From contig JASBUZ010000016.1 of assembly GCA_030147635.1 (NCBI GenBank), positions 1 through 33,884 on the forward strand: DNA of 33,884 nt. The letters run 5' to 3'. This document shows, piece by piece, positions 1 through 6,697 of the stretch (position 1 is the first letter of the stretch; every line of letters starts with the position of its first letter). The notes beneath the pieces are model-generated. The model did no database searches, had not been told where the DNA came from, and saw only the letters and a program-made list of their open reading frames with translations. The translations under genes were made by a program, and so were the position numbers. The stretch is from Gammaproteobacteria bacterium. GTDB lineage: Bacteria; Pseudomonadota; Gammaproteobacteria; Legionellales; Legionellaceae.

Positions 1-30
1 GTCAATGCCTATTACGTTAATATCATCCAT
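1..30 (-). CDS. 5' end of a minus-strand gene cut by the window edge, possibly an IS110-type transposase
   Basis: Only ten codons are visible, reading MDDINVIGID from an ATG at 30. A GGGAG ribosome binding site (complement of 38-42) sits 7 bases upstream, which supports a real start. A short lead followed by V-I-G-I-D resembles the beginning of IS110/IS1111 transposases, where this Asp opens the RuvC-like catalytic site. Ten residues are far too few for a family call. The neighbouring hairpin and tandem repeat fit an element end, so a mobile element is an inference from context. Confidence 0.3.
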   Translation of the reverse strand, partial: MDDINVIGID

Positions 31-104
31 ACTCCGTCTCCCGGTTAAAATAATTGACTTAACTGTCGTTTATTTTCGGCTCATTGTGAAGCCTTTAAGG
101 AGGC

Positions 105-166
105 GGGGTCCATAACATCAGGGCTTGAATTTTGAATTGCAAATTCAAAATTCAAGCCCTGACCCC
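105..166. repeat. Long inverted repeat (hairpin) with outer GGGGTC/GACCCC arms
   Basis: Positions 120-138 and 142-160 are perfect 19-base inverted arms around a GCA loop. Outside them, GGGGTC (105-110) and GACCCC (161-166) also pair, with a 9-base unpaired insert (111-119) on the left only. It lacks a T-tract, so it is a poor intrinsic terminator. It looks like a REP-like or insertion-element end. It lies between the truncated minus-strand gene and the 3' end of djlA. Confidence 0.75.
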
Positions 167-191
167 GGAGGTTACTGACCCCGGAGGTTAC
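161..191. repeat. Tandem 15-bp direct repeat overlapping the djlA stop codon
   Basis: GACCCCGGAGGTTAC occurs at 161-175 and again at 177-191, a period of 16. The first copy shares its GACCCC with the outer arm of the hairpin. The second copy contains the complement of the djlA stop codon (188-190), so the repeat reaches into the end of the gene. Confidence 0.8.
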
Positions 192-1033
192 CAACCGTGA
201 TGTTCGCAGATGGCCTCATAGGCTTTACGAATAGCTTGTGTTTTTTCGTTGGCTTGTTTAATGCTTTCTTCTGAGTGGCCTTTGGCAATGTGTCGGTCTG
301 GGTGGTGCAAGCTGATTTGCTTGCGATAGGCACGTTTCACTTCTTGTTGGCTTGCATCTGGCGCAACATTTAAAATTGTGTACGCATTTTCAATTGGGGG
401 CTTTGAGGTATGGTGCGAGGTGTAATGCTCTCGCCATGGGCCTTGCTGTTGATTAAATTGACTATAAAAATGTTCACGTGCGTGTGCTTGCTCGTGGAGT
501 GGTGCAAAATCAAGTAGATTTAATAGCCGATTTAAAATAAGAATTTTTTGTGGGGCGAGGCCGCTTACTTGTGCTGCTTTATATTGCAGTTGGATAAAGG
601 CATGTAAGAGCTTAGGACTGTCTTTTGCCAGGTGCTTGAATGAGAGTACCGGTTCTTTGATATCAAATTTAGCAGCTTTTCCTTGTGTGAAAAATGTTTG
701 TGCTGCGGTACGTTCAGCGCGACCCAGATTGAGCTCGCGCATCACTTTTTTTGCAAACAGAATTTCTTCTTCGGTCACTTGGCCATCAGCTTTGGCGATA
801 TGCCCCATTACCGAGAAGGTTGCTCTTTGAAATGCTTGTTTGACGGCTGCACGCTTTTCTGAGTGATAAGTCCAGTGGGGACGTGAAAAGTGGTCACTGA
901 GGCCTCTGTCGAAGAGGTTACCTATAAAAACACCGAACAGTGCGCCAGGGGGACCTGCCATGAGAAACCCAAGGCCTGCTCCCAGTACTTTACCCCACCA
1001 GGCATGTTGCGTTAGGTATGTTCGAAGCGTCAT
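188..1033 (-). CDS. djlA: DjlA-like membrane-anchored DnaJ co-chaperone
   Basis: 281 residues. DjlA is an inner-membrane J-protein that stimulates DnaK ATPase activity from the cytoplasmic side. The N-terminus carries a Gly/Ala-rich membrane segment (about residues 14-40), the middle is a TerB-like helical domain (about 65-185), and the C-terminal 70 residues form a J domain with the HPD motif in LHHPDRH, followed by a helix ending HHGW. The order membrane segment, TerB, J domain is diagnostic. The ATG at 1033 is chosen because it puts the membrane segment at the N-terminus and has GGAAA upstream; the frame stays open further upstream, but that extension would run into the divergent gene. The stop codon lies inside a direct repeat, so the last residues may have been altered by an insertion. 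Confidence 0.88.
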   Translation of the reverse strand: MTLRTYLTQHAWWGKVLGAGLGFLMAGPPGALFGVFIGNLFDRGLSDHFSRPHWTYHSEKRAAVKQAFQRATFSVMGHIAKADGQVTEEEILFAKKVMRELNLGRAERTAAQTFFTQGKAAKFDIKEPVLSFKHLAKDSPKLLHAFIQLQYKAAQVSGLAPQKILILNRLLNLLDFAPLHEQAHAREHFYSQFNQQQGPWREHYTSHHTSKPPIENAYTILNVAPDASQQEVKRAYRKQISLHHPDRHIAKGHSEESIKQANEKTQAIRKAYEAICEHHGW

Positions 1034-1060
1034 ACTAGTTTCCGAAAACAAACTGCCGTT

Positions 1061-1069
1061 AGTATACCA
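1061..1069 (-). promoter_or_regulatory. Extended -10 promoter for djlA
   Basis: On the minus strand the sequence reads TGGTATACT, a TGn extended -10 with a five-of-six match to TATAAT. It lies about 28 bases before the djlA ATG and gives a leader of roughly 20 bases. No good -35 is present, as is usual for extended -10 promoters. Confidence 0.5.
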
Positions 1070-1093
1070 CAAGGCCGGATTAGGAGATAAAAA

Positions 1094-1612
1094 GTGGACA
1101 AAAAAATGGAATTTACTCTTGAAGAGCAAGCACTGATTGATGTGTGGGAGGAGCATGTCAGGTGCGAGTTTGAGGCAAAAGATATTGATGGCACTATGGC
1201 GACTATGATTGAAGGCGCTTATATTAACAATATTCCAACTTTATTGGGGGGGCGAGGACTTGCTGGGGTCCGTGAGTTTTATACGCAGTTTTTTGTGCAT
1301 CACCTACCACCAGATACGGAAACCATTCCAATTTCACGAACTGTTGGTCAGTCACAGTTGGTAGATGAACAAATTTTTAAGTGCACGCATACGATTTCGA
1401 TGGAGTGGATGCTGCCAGGTGTTCCACCGACCGGAAAGCGAATTGAAATTCCGCTGGTTGCGATTATTCGTTTTTTAGACGGTAAAGTAGTACGCGAGCA
1501 TATTTATTGGGATCAGGCATCAGTGCTTGCTCAAGTTGGATTAATTGATACAAAGGACTTGCCCATTGTAGGTGTTGAAAGCGCCAAGAAAATGCTCGAA
1601 GACCACGAGTGA
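1094..1612 (+). CDS. SnoaL/NTF2-like protein
   Basis: 172 residues with the alpha+beta cone-fold pattern of the NTF2/SnoaL superfamily: N-terminal helices (EEQALIDVWEEHVRCEF), a helix of the type GVREFYTQFF, then strands with alternating hydrophobics ending VAIIRFLDGKVVREHIYWDQASVLAQVGL. This final stretch resembles ester-cyclase-like SnoaL proteins. The substrate cannot be told from sequence. The GTG at 1094 is preferred over the ATG at 1106 because GGAG (1083-1086) lies 7 bases before the GTG. It is divergent from djlA and just upstream of waaA. Confidence 0.7.
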   Translation: MDKKMEFTLEEQALIDVWEEHVRCEFEAKDIDGTMATMIEGAYINNIPTLLGGRGLAGVREFYTQFFVHHLPPDTETIPISRTVGQSQLVDEQIFKCTHTISMEWMLPGVPPTGKRIEIPLVAIIRFLDGKVVREHIYWDQASVLAQVGLIDTKDLPIVGVESAKKMLEDHE

Positions 1613-1624
1613 CTTTTGTATAAT
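1596..1624 (+). promoter_or_regulatory. Candidate sigma-70 promoter for waaA
   Basis: A perfect TATAAT (1619-1624) lies 34 bases before the waaA ATG. At a 17-base spacing the -35 is TCGAAG, a weak match. It spans the end of the preceding gene, so waaA could be transcribed on its own. Confidence 0.4.
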
Positions 1625-1657
1625 GCCGCAAGTCATTTTTTTTAGAGTATTCCTGAT

Positions 1658-2914
1658 ATGCGGTATATTTACACGCTGTTTCTTTATTTATCACTTCCTT
1701 TTATTTTATTGCGACTTGCATGGAAAGGTAAGAAAAATCCAGCATATCGTGCACGGATTCAAGAACGTTTTTTATTAGGACAGCAGGCGAAGCAGCCTGT
1801 GGATGTTTGGCTGCATGCAGTGTCACTTGGTGAAGTAGTAGCTGCAAAAATGCTGATTGAAGCTATGCTTGAGGCAAAGCAAAAGGTGTTAATCACCACA
1901 ATGACACCCTCAGGCTCTGAGCAGGTCACACGCTTGTTTGGAGAGCGGGTACAGCATCAATATGTTCCATATGACTTACCTTGGGTGTTGCGACGCTTTT
2001 TCAGGCAATATCAACCACGCGTTGCAGTGATTATGGAAACGGAGCTTTGGCCAAACCTCATGACTGAAGCTAAAAAGCATGGCGTTCCCCTATTCATTGC
2101 GAATGCGCGTATTTCTGACAAAGCTTATCCTTCATATTTACGAGTGCGTTGGTTCTTTAAGCCGCTTTGGCAGTGTGTTACGGGTGTTTTTGCTCAGAGT
2201 AAACTTGATGCGGAGCGTTTTTGTGCGCTTGGGGCACCTGCAGAGAAAGTCAGTGTTTTGGGGAATATGAAAAGTGATCTGAAAATTTCCCATGATGTTT
2301 CAAAACCGGTGCGCCTCTTGAAAGAAGCATGGGGGAATACTAGGCCGGTTGTGATTGCAGCGAGTACCCATGAGGGTGAAGAAGAGCAAGTGCTTTCTGT
2401 CCTGGCCGAGCTACAAAAAGCAGTTCCTGGCGTTGTGCTGTTGGTTGCCCCCAGGCATTCTGAGCGTTTCAATGCTGTTTATGAGCTGGCCTGTCGCCAT
2501 GACTTTAAAGCAGCTCGCCGTAGTGACTTAAACTCTGTGACTCCAGAAGCTGAGGTGGTTGTTTTGGACTCCATGGGTGAATTACTGGGGTTTTATGATT
2601 TGAGTGACTATGCGTTTGTTGGTGGCAGTTTAGTTTCAATTGGTGGCCATAATGTGCTTGAGCCTATTGCGCTTGAAGTACCTGTTGTGTGCGGTGTATT
2701 TATGCAAAATTCAAAGCAGTTGTGTGATGAGTTGTTGCAAGCAGGAGCAATGCAGCAAGTGCCTGATGCTAAAGGAATGGTTGAAGTATTTCGTGAGCTT
2801 CATCGAAATTCTGAGCTGCGAGAAGCACAAATTAGGCGTGCAACAGAAGCCCTAAAACTGAGTCAGGGTGCTGTTGCACGGCATGTAGAGGCGATTGAGA
2901 CTTACTGGGGGTAA
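1658..2914 (+). CDS. waaA: Kdo transferase (3-deoxy-D-manno-octulosonic acid transferase)
   Basis: 418 residues, the usual length. WaaA transfers Kdo from CMP-Kdo to lipid A precursor at the cytoplasmic face of the inner membrane, the first step of LPS core assembly. An N-terminal membrane anchor (about 3-22) is followed by the GT-B N-domain with the family hallmark WLHAVSLGEV, in which Glu59 is the expected catalytic base. METELWPN and the C-terminal GGSLVSIGGHNVLEP nucleotide-sugar motif are present. Whether it adds one or two Kdo residues cannot be read from sequence. It pairs functionally with kdsC and kdsD in this window. Its stop codon is directly back-to-back with that of dksA. Confidence 0.97.
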   Translation: MRYIYTLFLYLSLPFILLRLAWKGKKNPAYRARIQERFLLGQQAKQPVDVWLHAVSLGEVVAAKMLIEAMLEAKQKVLITTMTPSGSEQVTRLFGERVQHQYVPYDLPWVLRRFFRQYQPRVAVIMETELWPNLMTEAKKHGVPLFIANARISDKAYPSYLRVRWFFKPLWQCVTGVFAQSKLDAERFCALGAPAEKVSVLGNMKSDLKISHDVSKPVRLLKEAWGNTRPVVIAASTHEGEEEQVLSVLAELQKAVPGVVLLVAPRHSERFNAVYELACRHDFKAARRSDLNSVTPEAEVVVLDSMGELLGFYDLSDYAFVGGSLVSIGGHNVLEPIALEVPVVCGVFMQNSKQLCDELLQAGAMQQVPDAKGMVEVFRELHRNSELREAQIRRATEALKLSQGAVARHVEAIETYWG

Positions 2915-2921
2915 TTACCCC
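2908..2921. repeat. 14-bp perfect palindrome at the waaA/dksA convergent stops
   Basis: GGGGTAATTACCCC is its own reverse complement. The waaA stop is TAA at 2912-2914 and the dksA stop is the complement of TTA at 2915-2917, so the two genes end with no base between them. There is no T-tract, so a role in termination is doubtful. Confidence 0.6.
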
Positions 2922-3343
2922 TGGTTTTGACGTTCTTTGATTTCAGAGAGGGTTTTGCAGTCGATACATAAGGTTGCTGTTGGGCGTGCCTCTAAGCGGC
3001 GAATGCCAATTTCGACACCGCAAGCTTCGCAGTAACCAAAATCATCTTCTCCAATATGCTCAAGTGCATCTTCGATTTTTTTGATGAGTCTACGCTCTCG
3101 GTCACGTGCACGAAGTTCAATACTAAACTCTTCTTCTTGGCTTGCTCTGTCGGCTGGATCTGGGAAGTTGGCAGCGTCATCCTTCATGTGGGTTACTGTT
3201 CGGTCTACTTCTTCCATGAGAGATTGGCGCCAAGCTAAGAGAATGGATTCAATGTGGGCACGTTGCTTTTCATTCATGTACTCTTCCCCTTTTTTCTCGA
3301 CGTAAGGGGCAATGTCGATGTTACCAATAGTATCGTTATTCAC
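2915..3343 (-). CDS. dksA: RNA polymerase-binding transcription factor DksA
   Basis: 142 residues. DksA binds the RNA polymerase secondary channel and, with ppGpp, controls rRNA and stress promoters. The signature [13 protein letters not shown] is near the N-terminus, the coiled-coil tip carries DPADRA (the DxxDxA motif contacting the active centre), and the C-terminus holds the zinc finger CEAC...CIDC. These resemble E. coli DksA closely, not the shorter TraR/YbiI paralogues. The start is GTG at 3343: the only in-frame ATG lies inside the conserved YMNE motif, and an in-frame stop closes the frame upstream. It sits after dnaG where rpoD is usually found. Confidence 0.96.
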   Translation of the reverse strand: MNNDTIGNIDIAPYVEKKGEEYMNEKQRAHIESILLAWRQSLMEEVDRTVTHMKDDAANFPDPADRASQEEEFSIELRARDRERRLIKKIEDALEHIGEDDFGYCEACGVEIGIRRLEARPTATLCIDCKTLSEIKERQNQG

Positions 3344-3419
3344 AGTGAGTTCACTCTCTTGTGTTGCTGAAATTTAACAGCCCTTTCCTTGTGTGGCAGG
3401 GGCATATGCGAAAAGGGTA

Positions 3420-3448
3420 GATATACCAAAAAAATGGAGCTGCTTCAA
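3420..3448 (-). promoter_or_regulatory. Candidate promoter for dksA
   Basis: On the minus strand TTGAAG and TATATC are separated by 17 bases, in the 108-base gap between dnaG and dksA. Both boxes are four-of-six matches. It implies dksA has its own promoter and need not depend on read-through from dnaG. Confidence 0.35.
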
Positions 3449-3451
3449 CTC

Positions 3452-5191
3452 TCAAGCCTCGGAAAGACGGTGTCTATTTTGCAGCATGGATTGTAATTTC
3501 TTCTGCTCAAGCTCGGTTAAACCTTGGTTACGAGCTTTTTCAATAAGCTTCTCTACTTCGCGTATTGCAGATTGTTTGGTTAGAAAACGTATGGTTTCAA
3601 CAAACTCATCGGTTAAGGCACTCTCCGGGACTTGATGATTCCAACAGGCAAGCTTATTGATGGCATCAAACAAAGAGGTATCCCGAAATAATTCGATGAG
3701 TGCCGCTGTATTACTATGTGGAGACTCGCTCAAATGCTGCATCAGTGTTTTGAGTACATTCTGATTAGGCTCGGTGAGCTCACTGGCCAAAGGAAGCTTT
3801 GTTTGCGTTTCGGTATAGAGCTCGGGATGCTGCAGCAGCAAAGCGGTCGCGAGTCGAATGGGCGTGCGCTTTAAGGCGGTAGGAGCAACTGAAACAGGGA
3901 CAGACTTCGTTACTTTGAGTGTTTGCTCAATACGATCTGCATCGAGATGGCTCAGGCGTGCGAGCTCGTCTAAGAGCAGCGCCTTATAGGGGCCATCAGG
4001 AATTTTTTGGTAAAAAGGTGTAATCGCCTCAAGTAACCTGCTTCTGCCGGTAAGCGTCGTCATATCGAGCGACTTTGTAAGCGTTTTCAGTAAGTGTTCA
4101 TGCAGAGGGGTTGCTTGTTTAATGCGCTCATTAAAGCCTTCGAATCCTTCTTTGCGCACCAAGCTGTCAGGGTCCTCGTCTTCTGGCAGAAAGATAAACT
4201 GTGCATTCAGCTTACCATTCAGTAAGGGAAGCGTGTTTTCTAGTGCTTTAAAGGCTGCCTTCATACCAGCTGCGTCGCCATCAAAACAGAAAATAAGTGT
4301 TTCGGTATGTTTGCTGAGTAGTTGTACATGGTAAGTACTGGTTGCAGTGCCCAGTGTTGCTACCACATTAGAAAAGCCATGCTCTGCAAGTGCCACGACA
4401 TCCATATAACCCTCAACGATGAGCACTTGCTGAGGCCCCTTGGGATATGCCTCAAGAACTTGGTGTAAGCCGTAGAGTTCTCGACTTTTTTGAAAAATGA
4501 CAGTCTCAGGAGAGTTTAAATATTTAGGTTTTTGGTCTTTCTCAATGGCACGTCCACCAAATCCAATCAAGCGGCCATGGCGGTCATGAATCGGAAACAT
4601 AATACGATGACGATAGCGGTCGTAAGTGCTCTTATCATCTTTTTGAACCAACATACCCGTCGTGATTAACCCACTTAGATGTGTGCCAAAGGGTTTTTGC
4701 AGAGCGTGCCAACCTTTTGGGGCATAACCAATTTGGTAACGCTCGATAACATCTGCACTTACACCGCGATTATCTAAGTAAGCGGCAGCCATTAAGCCTT
4801 CTGTTTGTAATTGGTTTTGGTAGAAAGTGGCCACTTTAGAAAGTAACTCGTACAGTGGTAAGCTTTTTCTGTGTGAGCGGTTTGGCTGGCTTTCTTTAGG
4901 CACTTCAAGCCCGACCCTTGCTGCAAGTGTTTCAATGGCTTCAGGAAAATCTTGATTGAGGTAGTTCATGGCAAAGCTAATGGCATTACCACTCGCGCCA
5001 CAGCCAAAGCAGTGATAAAACTGCTTTTTAGCAATGACGTTGAAGGAAGGTGTTTTTTCTTCATGAAAAGGGCAGCAAGCCGCATGACTTGTGCCTTGTT
5101 TTTTCAGGGGGACATAGCTATCAATCAGATTCACAATATCGATTTTAGCAAGAAGCTCATCGATAAATTGCTGTGGGATTAAGCCTCCCAT
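3452..5191 (-). CDS. dnaG: DNA primase
   Basis: 579 residues, normal for DnaG. It makes RNA primers for replication. The N-terminal CHC2 zinc site is complete (Cys40, His43, Cys61, Cys64), followed by the RNA-polymerase core and a TOPRIM domain with the acidic motifs EGYMD and DGDAAG (near residues 265 and 315). The C-terminal helicase-binding region is present and divergent, as is typical. It is the third gene of rpsU-yqeY-dnaG, only 6 bases after yqeY, so it is translated from the shared transcript. Confidence 0.97.
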   Translation of the reverse strand: MGGLIPQQFIDELLAKIDIVNLIDSYVPLKKQGTSHAACCPFHEEKTPSFNVIAKKQFYHCFGCGASGNAISFAMNYLNQDFPEAIETLAARVGLEVPKESQPNRSHRKSLPLYELLSKVATFYQNQLQTEGLMAAAYLDNRGVSADVIERYQIGYAPKGWHALQKPFGTHLSGLITTGMLVQKDDKSTYDRYRHRIMFPIHDRHGRLIGFGGRAIEKDQKPKYLNSPETVIFQKSRELYGLHQVLEAYPKGPQQVLIVEGYMDVVALAEHGFSNVVATLGTATSTYHVQLLSKHTETLIFCFDGDAAGMKAAFKALENTLPLLNGKLNAQFIFLPEDEDPDSLVRKEGFEGFNERIKQATPLHEHLLKTLTKSLDMTTLTGRSRLLEAITPFYQKIPDGPYKALLLDELARLSHLDADRIEQTLKVTKSVPVSVAPTALKRTPIRLATALLLQHPELYTETQTKLPLASELTEPNQNVLKTLMQHLSESPHSNTAALIELFRDTSLFDAINKLACWNHQVPESALTDEFVETIRFLTKQSAIREVEKLIEKARNQGLTELEQKKLQSMLQNRHRLSEA

Positions 5192-5197
5192 GATGTG

Positions 5198-5641
5198 TTA
5201 CTGAAGCTTGGCTTTAATTAAAGCGCTAATGGCAGCCATATCGCCACGGCCTTGAATACGTGGTTTTAAGTAAGCCATGACTTTCCCCATGTCATGCATC
5301 GATGCAGCACCTGTTTCATAAAATGCTTCGGTGATGAGTGCATCAACTTCTTGTTCTGACAAAGGCTCGGGGAGGTAACGTTTAATTAAAGTGAGTTCGA
5401 AGGTTTCTTGCTCTACCAAGTCGGTGCGGTTCGCCGCTTTGTACTGAGAGATTGACTCTTGACGTTGCTTTGCAAGCTTGTTCAAGAGGGCAAGCATACG
5501 CTCATCGTCCAGCTCGATACGCTCATCAACTTCGATTTGTTTAATGGCTGCTGTAATCAAACGAAGTGCTGCCACGGTACGCATATCACGCGCACGCATG
5601 GCCTCTTTGAGTTCGTTATTAATTTTGGTTTTTAAGCTCAT
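5198..5641 (-). CDS. yqeY: GatB/YqeY domain protein
   Basis: 147 residues, the normal length for this stand-alone family, which is related to the tRNA-binding tail of the GatB amidotransferase subunit. Its cellular role is not well defined. Typical stretches are SLKTKINNELKEAMRARD near the start, RQESISQYKAANRTDL in the middle and MGKVMAYLKPRIQGRGDM near the end. It lies 3 bases after rpsU and 6 before dnaG, an arrangement common in gammaproteobacteria. Confidence 0.93.
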   Translation of the reverse strand: MSLKTKINNELKEAMRARDMRTVAALRLITAAIKQIEVDERIELDDERMLALLNKLAKQRQESISQYKAANRTDLVEQETFELTLIKRYLPEPLSEQEVDALITEAFYETGAASMHDMGKVMAYLKPRIQGRGDMAAISALIKAKLQ

Positions 5642-5644
5642 TGT

Positions 5645-5869
5645 TTAACGACGACGCTTATTAACTTTTTTAGAAATTGCTTCACGAGCAATTTTCTTCA
5701 GGTGGCGTTTCACAGCAGCAGCCTGCTTACGCTTACGCTCAGCGGTAGGCTTTTCGTAAAATTCACGACGACGTAGTTCGGTTAAAATCCCGGCTTTTTC
5801 ACAAGAACGTTTAAAACGGCGAAGAGCATATTCAGGATTTTCGCCTTCTTTGACGCGAACTGTTGGCAT
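5645..5869 (-). CDS. rpsU: 30S ribosomal protein S21
   Basis: 74 residues, strongly basic, with the S21 pattern [27 protein letters not shown] and a Lys/Arg-rich C-terminus ending NKRRR. S21 sits near the 3' end of 16S rRNA and helps initiation. It is the first gene of the rpsU-yqeY-dnaG operon, with a strong promoter upstream. The palindrome AGAGGACCTCT just before the start includes the likely ribosome binding site, which may allow modest self-pairing. Confidence 0.97.
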   Translation of the reverse strand: MPTVRVKEGENPEYALRRFKRSCEKAGILTELRRREFYEKPTAERKRKQAAAVKRHLKKIAREAISKKVNKRRR

Positions 5870-5921
5870 TCAGAGGTCCTCTTTTATCTAAAAGTATTCA
5901 GTTAATAGCAATAAGTCACGC

Positions 5922-5950
5922 ATTCTAGTGTGAGCCTCGCTTTGAGTCAA
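5922..5950 (-). promoter_or_regulatory. Sigma-70 promoter for rpsU-yqeY-dnaG
   Basis: On the minus strand TTGACT and TAGAAT are separated by exactly 17 bases, five-of-six matches in both boxes. It predicts a start near 5915 and a leader of about 45 bases before rpsU. Confidence 0.75.
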
Positions 5951-5988
5951 GTCATTTACAAAAATCTTGGGGAAAACAGCAAAACTAT

Positions 5989-6017
5989 TTGACAACTTAA
6001 TTGCTTTTATGGACAAT
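5989..6017 (+). promoter_or_regulatory. Sigma-70 promoter for the small membrane-protein gene
   Basis: A consensus TTGACA (5989-5994) is followed after 17 bases by GACAAT (6012-6017). The predicted start lies about 25 bases before the ATG at 6049. It is divergent from the rpsU promoter. Confidence 0.6.
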
Positions 6018-6048
6018 AAACGCTCATTTCTCTGTTGAGGTTAAAATT

Positions 6049-6636
6049 ATGTCATTACAAGCCAACTATTTAAAAGCTATTCAAACGCTAGAAGCAAAGC
6101 GTGACTTTTTATCTAAGAGGAAAGACTTAGTGTCTGAGACTCGTTTTATTGCGATCTCACGTTTCATTGATACCGTTAGGGAAGAAGAGAAAAGGGGAAT
6201 GTCCCTGATTGTCTTGAAAGAAGCTGTTGAAGCAGTTGATGCACTTCTCGAAGGTAAAATTACCCAGACGGAATTCAATAAAACCGCAGATGAAATTGCT
6301 AGAGTACAACGCCTTGAGTCTGGTAATAGCACACTTGCTGTAGCAATGTATGCGACAAGTTGGGCGATATTTATCGGTGCAATTTTAACTTTACCACTGC
6401 TTCCAGCCCTTGTTGCAACGGTCGCAAGTATCGTATTGGCTGATATATCTCGACAGTATGAAACTCACCGAGTGAAAAACCCAATTCCTGGGAAGATGGA
6501 CAGTGTGAGCTTGTACTGCTACAAGAATACGCTTTTTGCTGAGCCAACTCCGGTTGAAGAAAAGCCAGAGCAAAAAGAAGAGCAGCAATCTTCTTGGTGG
6601 CCAAGCTTTGGTATGAGTTGGAGTGACGTGGAATAA
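6049..6636 (+). CDS. Unknown protein with a hydrophobic hairpin and Glu-rich tail
   Basis: 195 residues of no family I recognise. Residues 1-90 are charged and helical (coiled-coil-like), 95-131 form a hydrophobic stretch long enough for a two-helix membrane hairpin with a Pro at the turn, and the tail has a Glu/Lys/Gln block (PVEEKPEQKEEQQ) before SSWWPSFGMSWSDVE. The start at 6049 has GAGG 8 bases upstream. It has its own promoter and terminator, so it is a single-gene unit. A Glu-rich block close to the C-terminus is seen in many Dot/Icm type IV effectors, so an exported membrane-targeting effector is possible; this is speculation. Confidence 0.7.
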   Translation: MSLQANYLKAIQTLEAKRDFLSKRKDLVSETRFIAISRFIDTVREEEKRGMSLIVLKEAVEAVDALLEGKITQTEFNKTADEIARVQRLESGNSTLAVAMYATSWAIFIGAILTLPLLPALVATVASIVLADISRQYETHRVKNPIPGKMDSVSLYCYKNTLFAEPTPVEEKPEQKEEQQSSWWPSFGMSWSDVE

Positions 6637-6654
6637 TTCTAGCTTTTGCTGATA

Positions 6655-6690
6655 AAAACCCCCGATAGTTTTTGCTGTCGGGGTTTTTTT
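6655..6690. terminator. Bidirectional intrinsic terminator
   Basis: CCCCGATAG and CTGTCGGGG pair (9 bp with one G-T) around a short loop, with an A-run before and a T-run of seven after. It ends the gene at 6049-6636 and, read on the other strand, the convergent gene at 6698-7957. Confidence 0.85.
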
Positions 6691-6697
6691 ATGGGAT

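Noticed and set aside
105-166. Hairpin read as an intrinsic terminator for djlA
   Set aside because: There is no T-run after either arm, and the arms are A/T-rich with repeats around them, which fits an element end better.
161-191. Tandem repeat read as the start of a CRISPR array
   Set aside because: Only two 15-base copies with a 1-base gap; no spacers and no cas genes.
1464-1694. Minus-strand open frame across the end of the SnoaL-like gene
   Set aside because: It is antisense to two well-supported genes, and its composition looks like a shadow of their codons.
2915-3343. Reading the gene as a TraR/YbiI-type short zinc-finger protein
   Set aside because: It has the full DksA coiled coil with the DxxDxA tip and the N-terminal [10 protein letters not shown] segment, which short paralogues lack.
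3430-3460. Intrinsic terminator after dnaG
   Set aside because: The T-run follows a stem of only about five pairs with a G-T; the same bases are better explained as part of a dksA promoter region.
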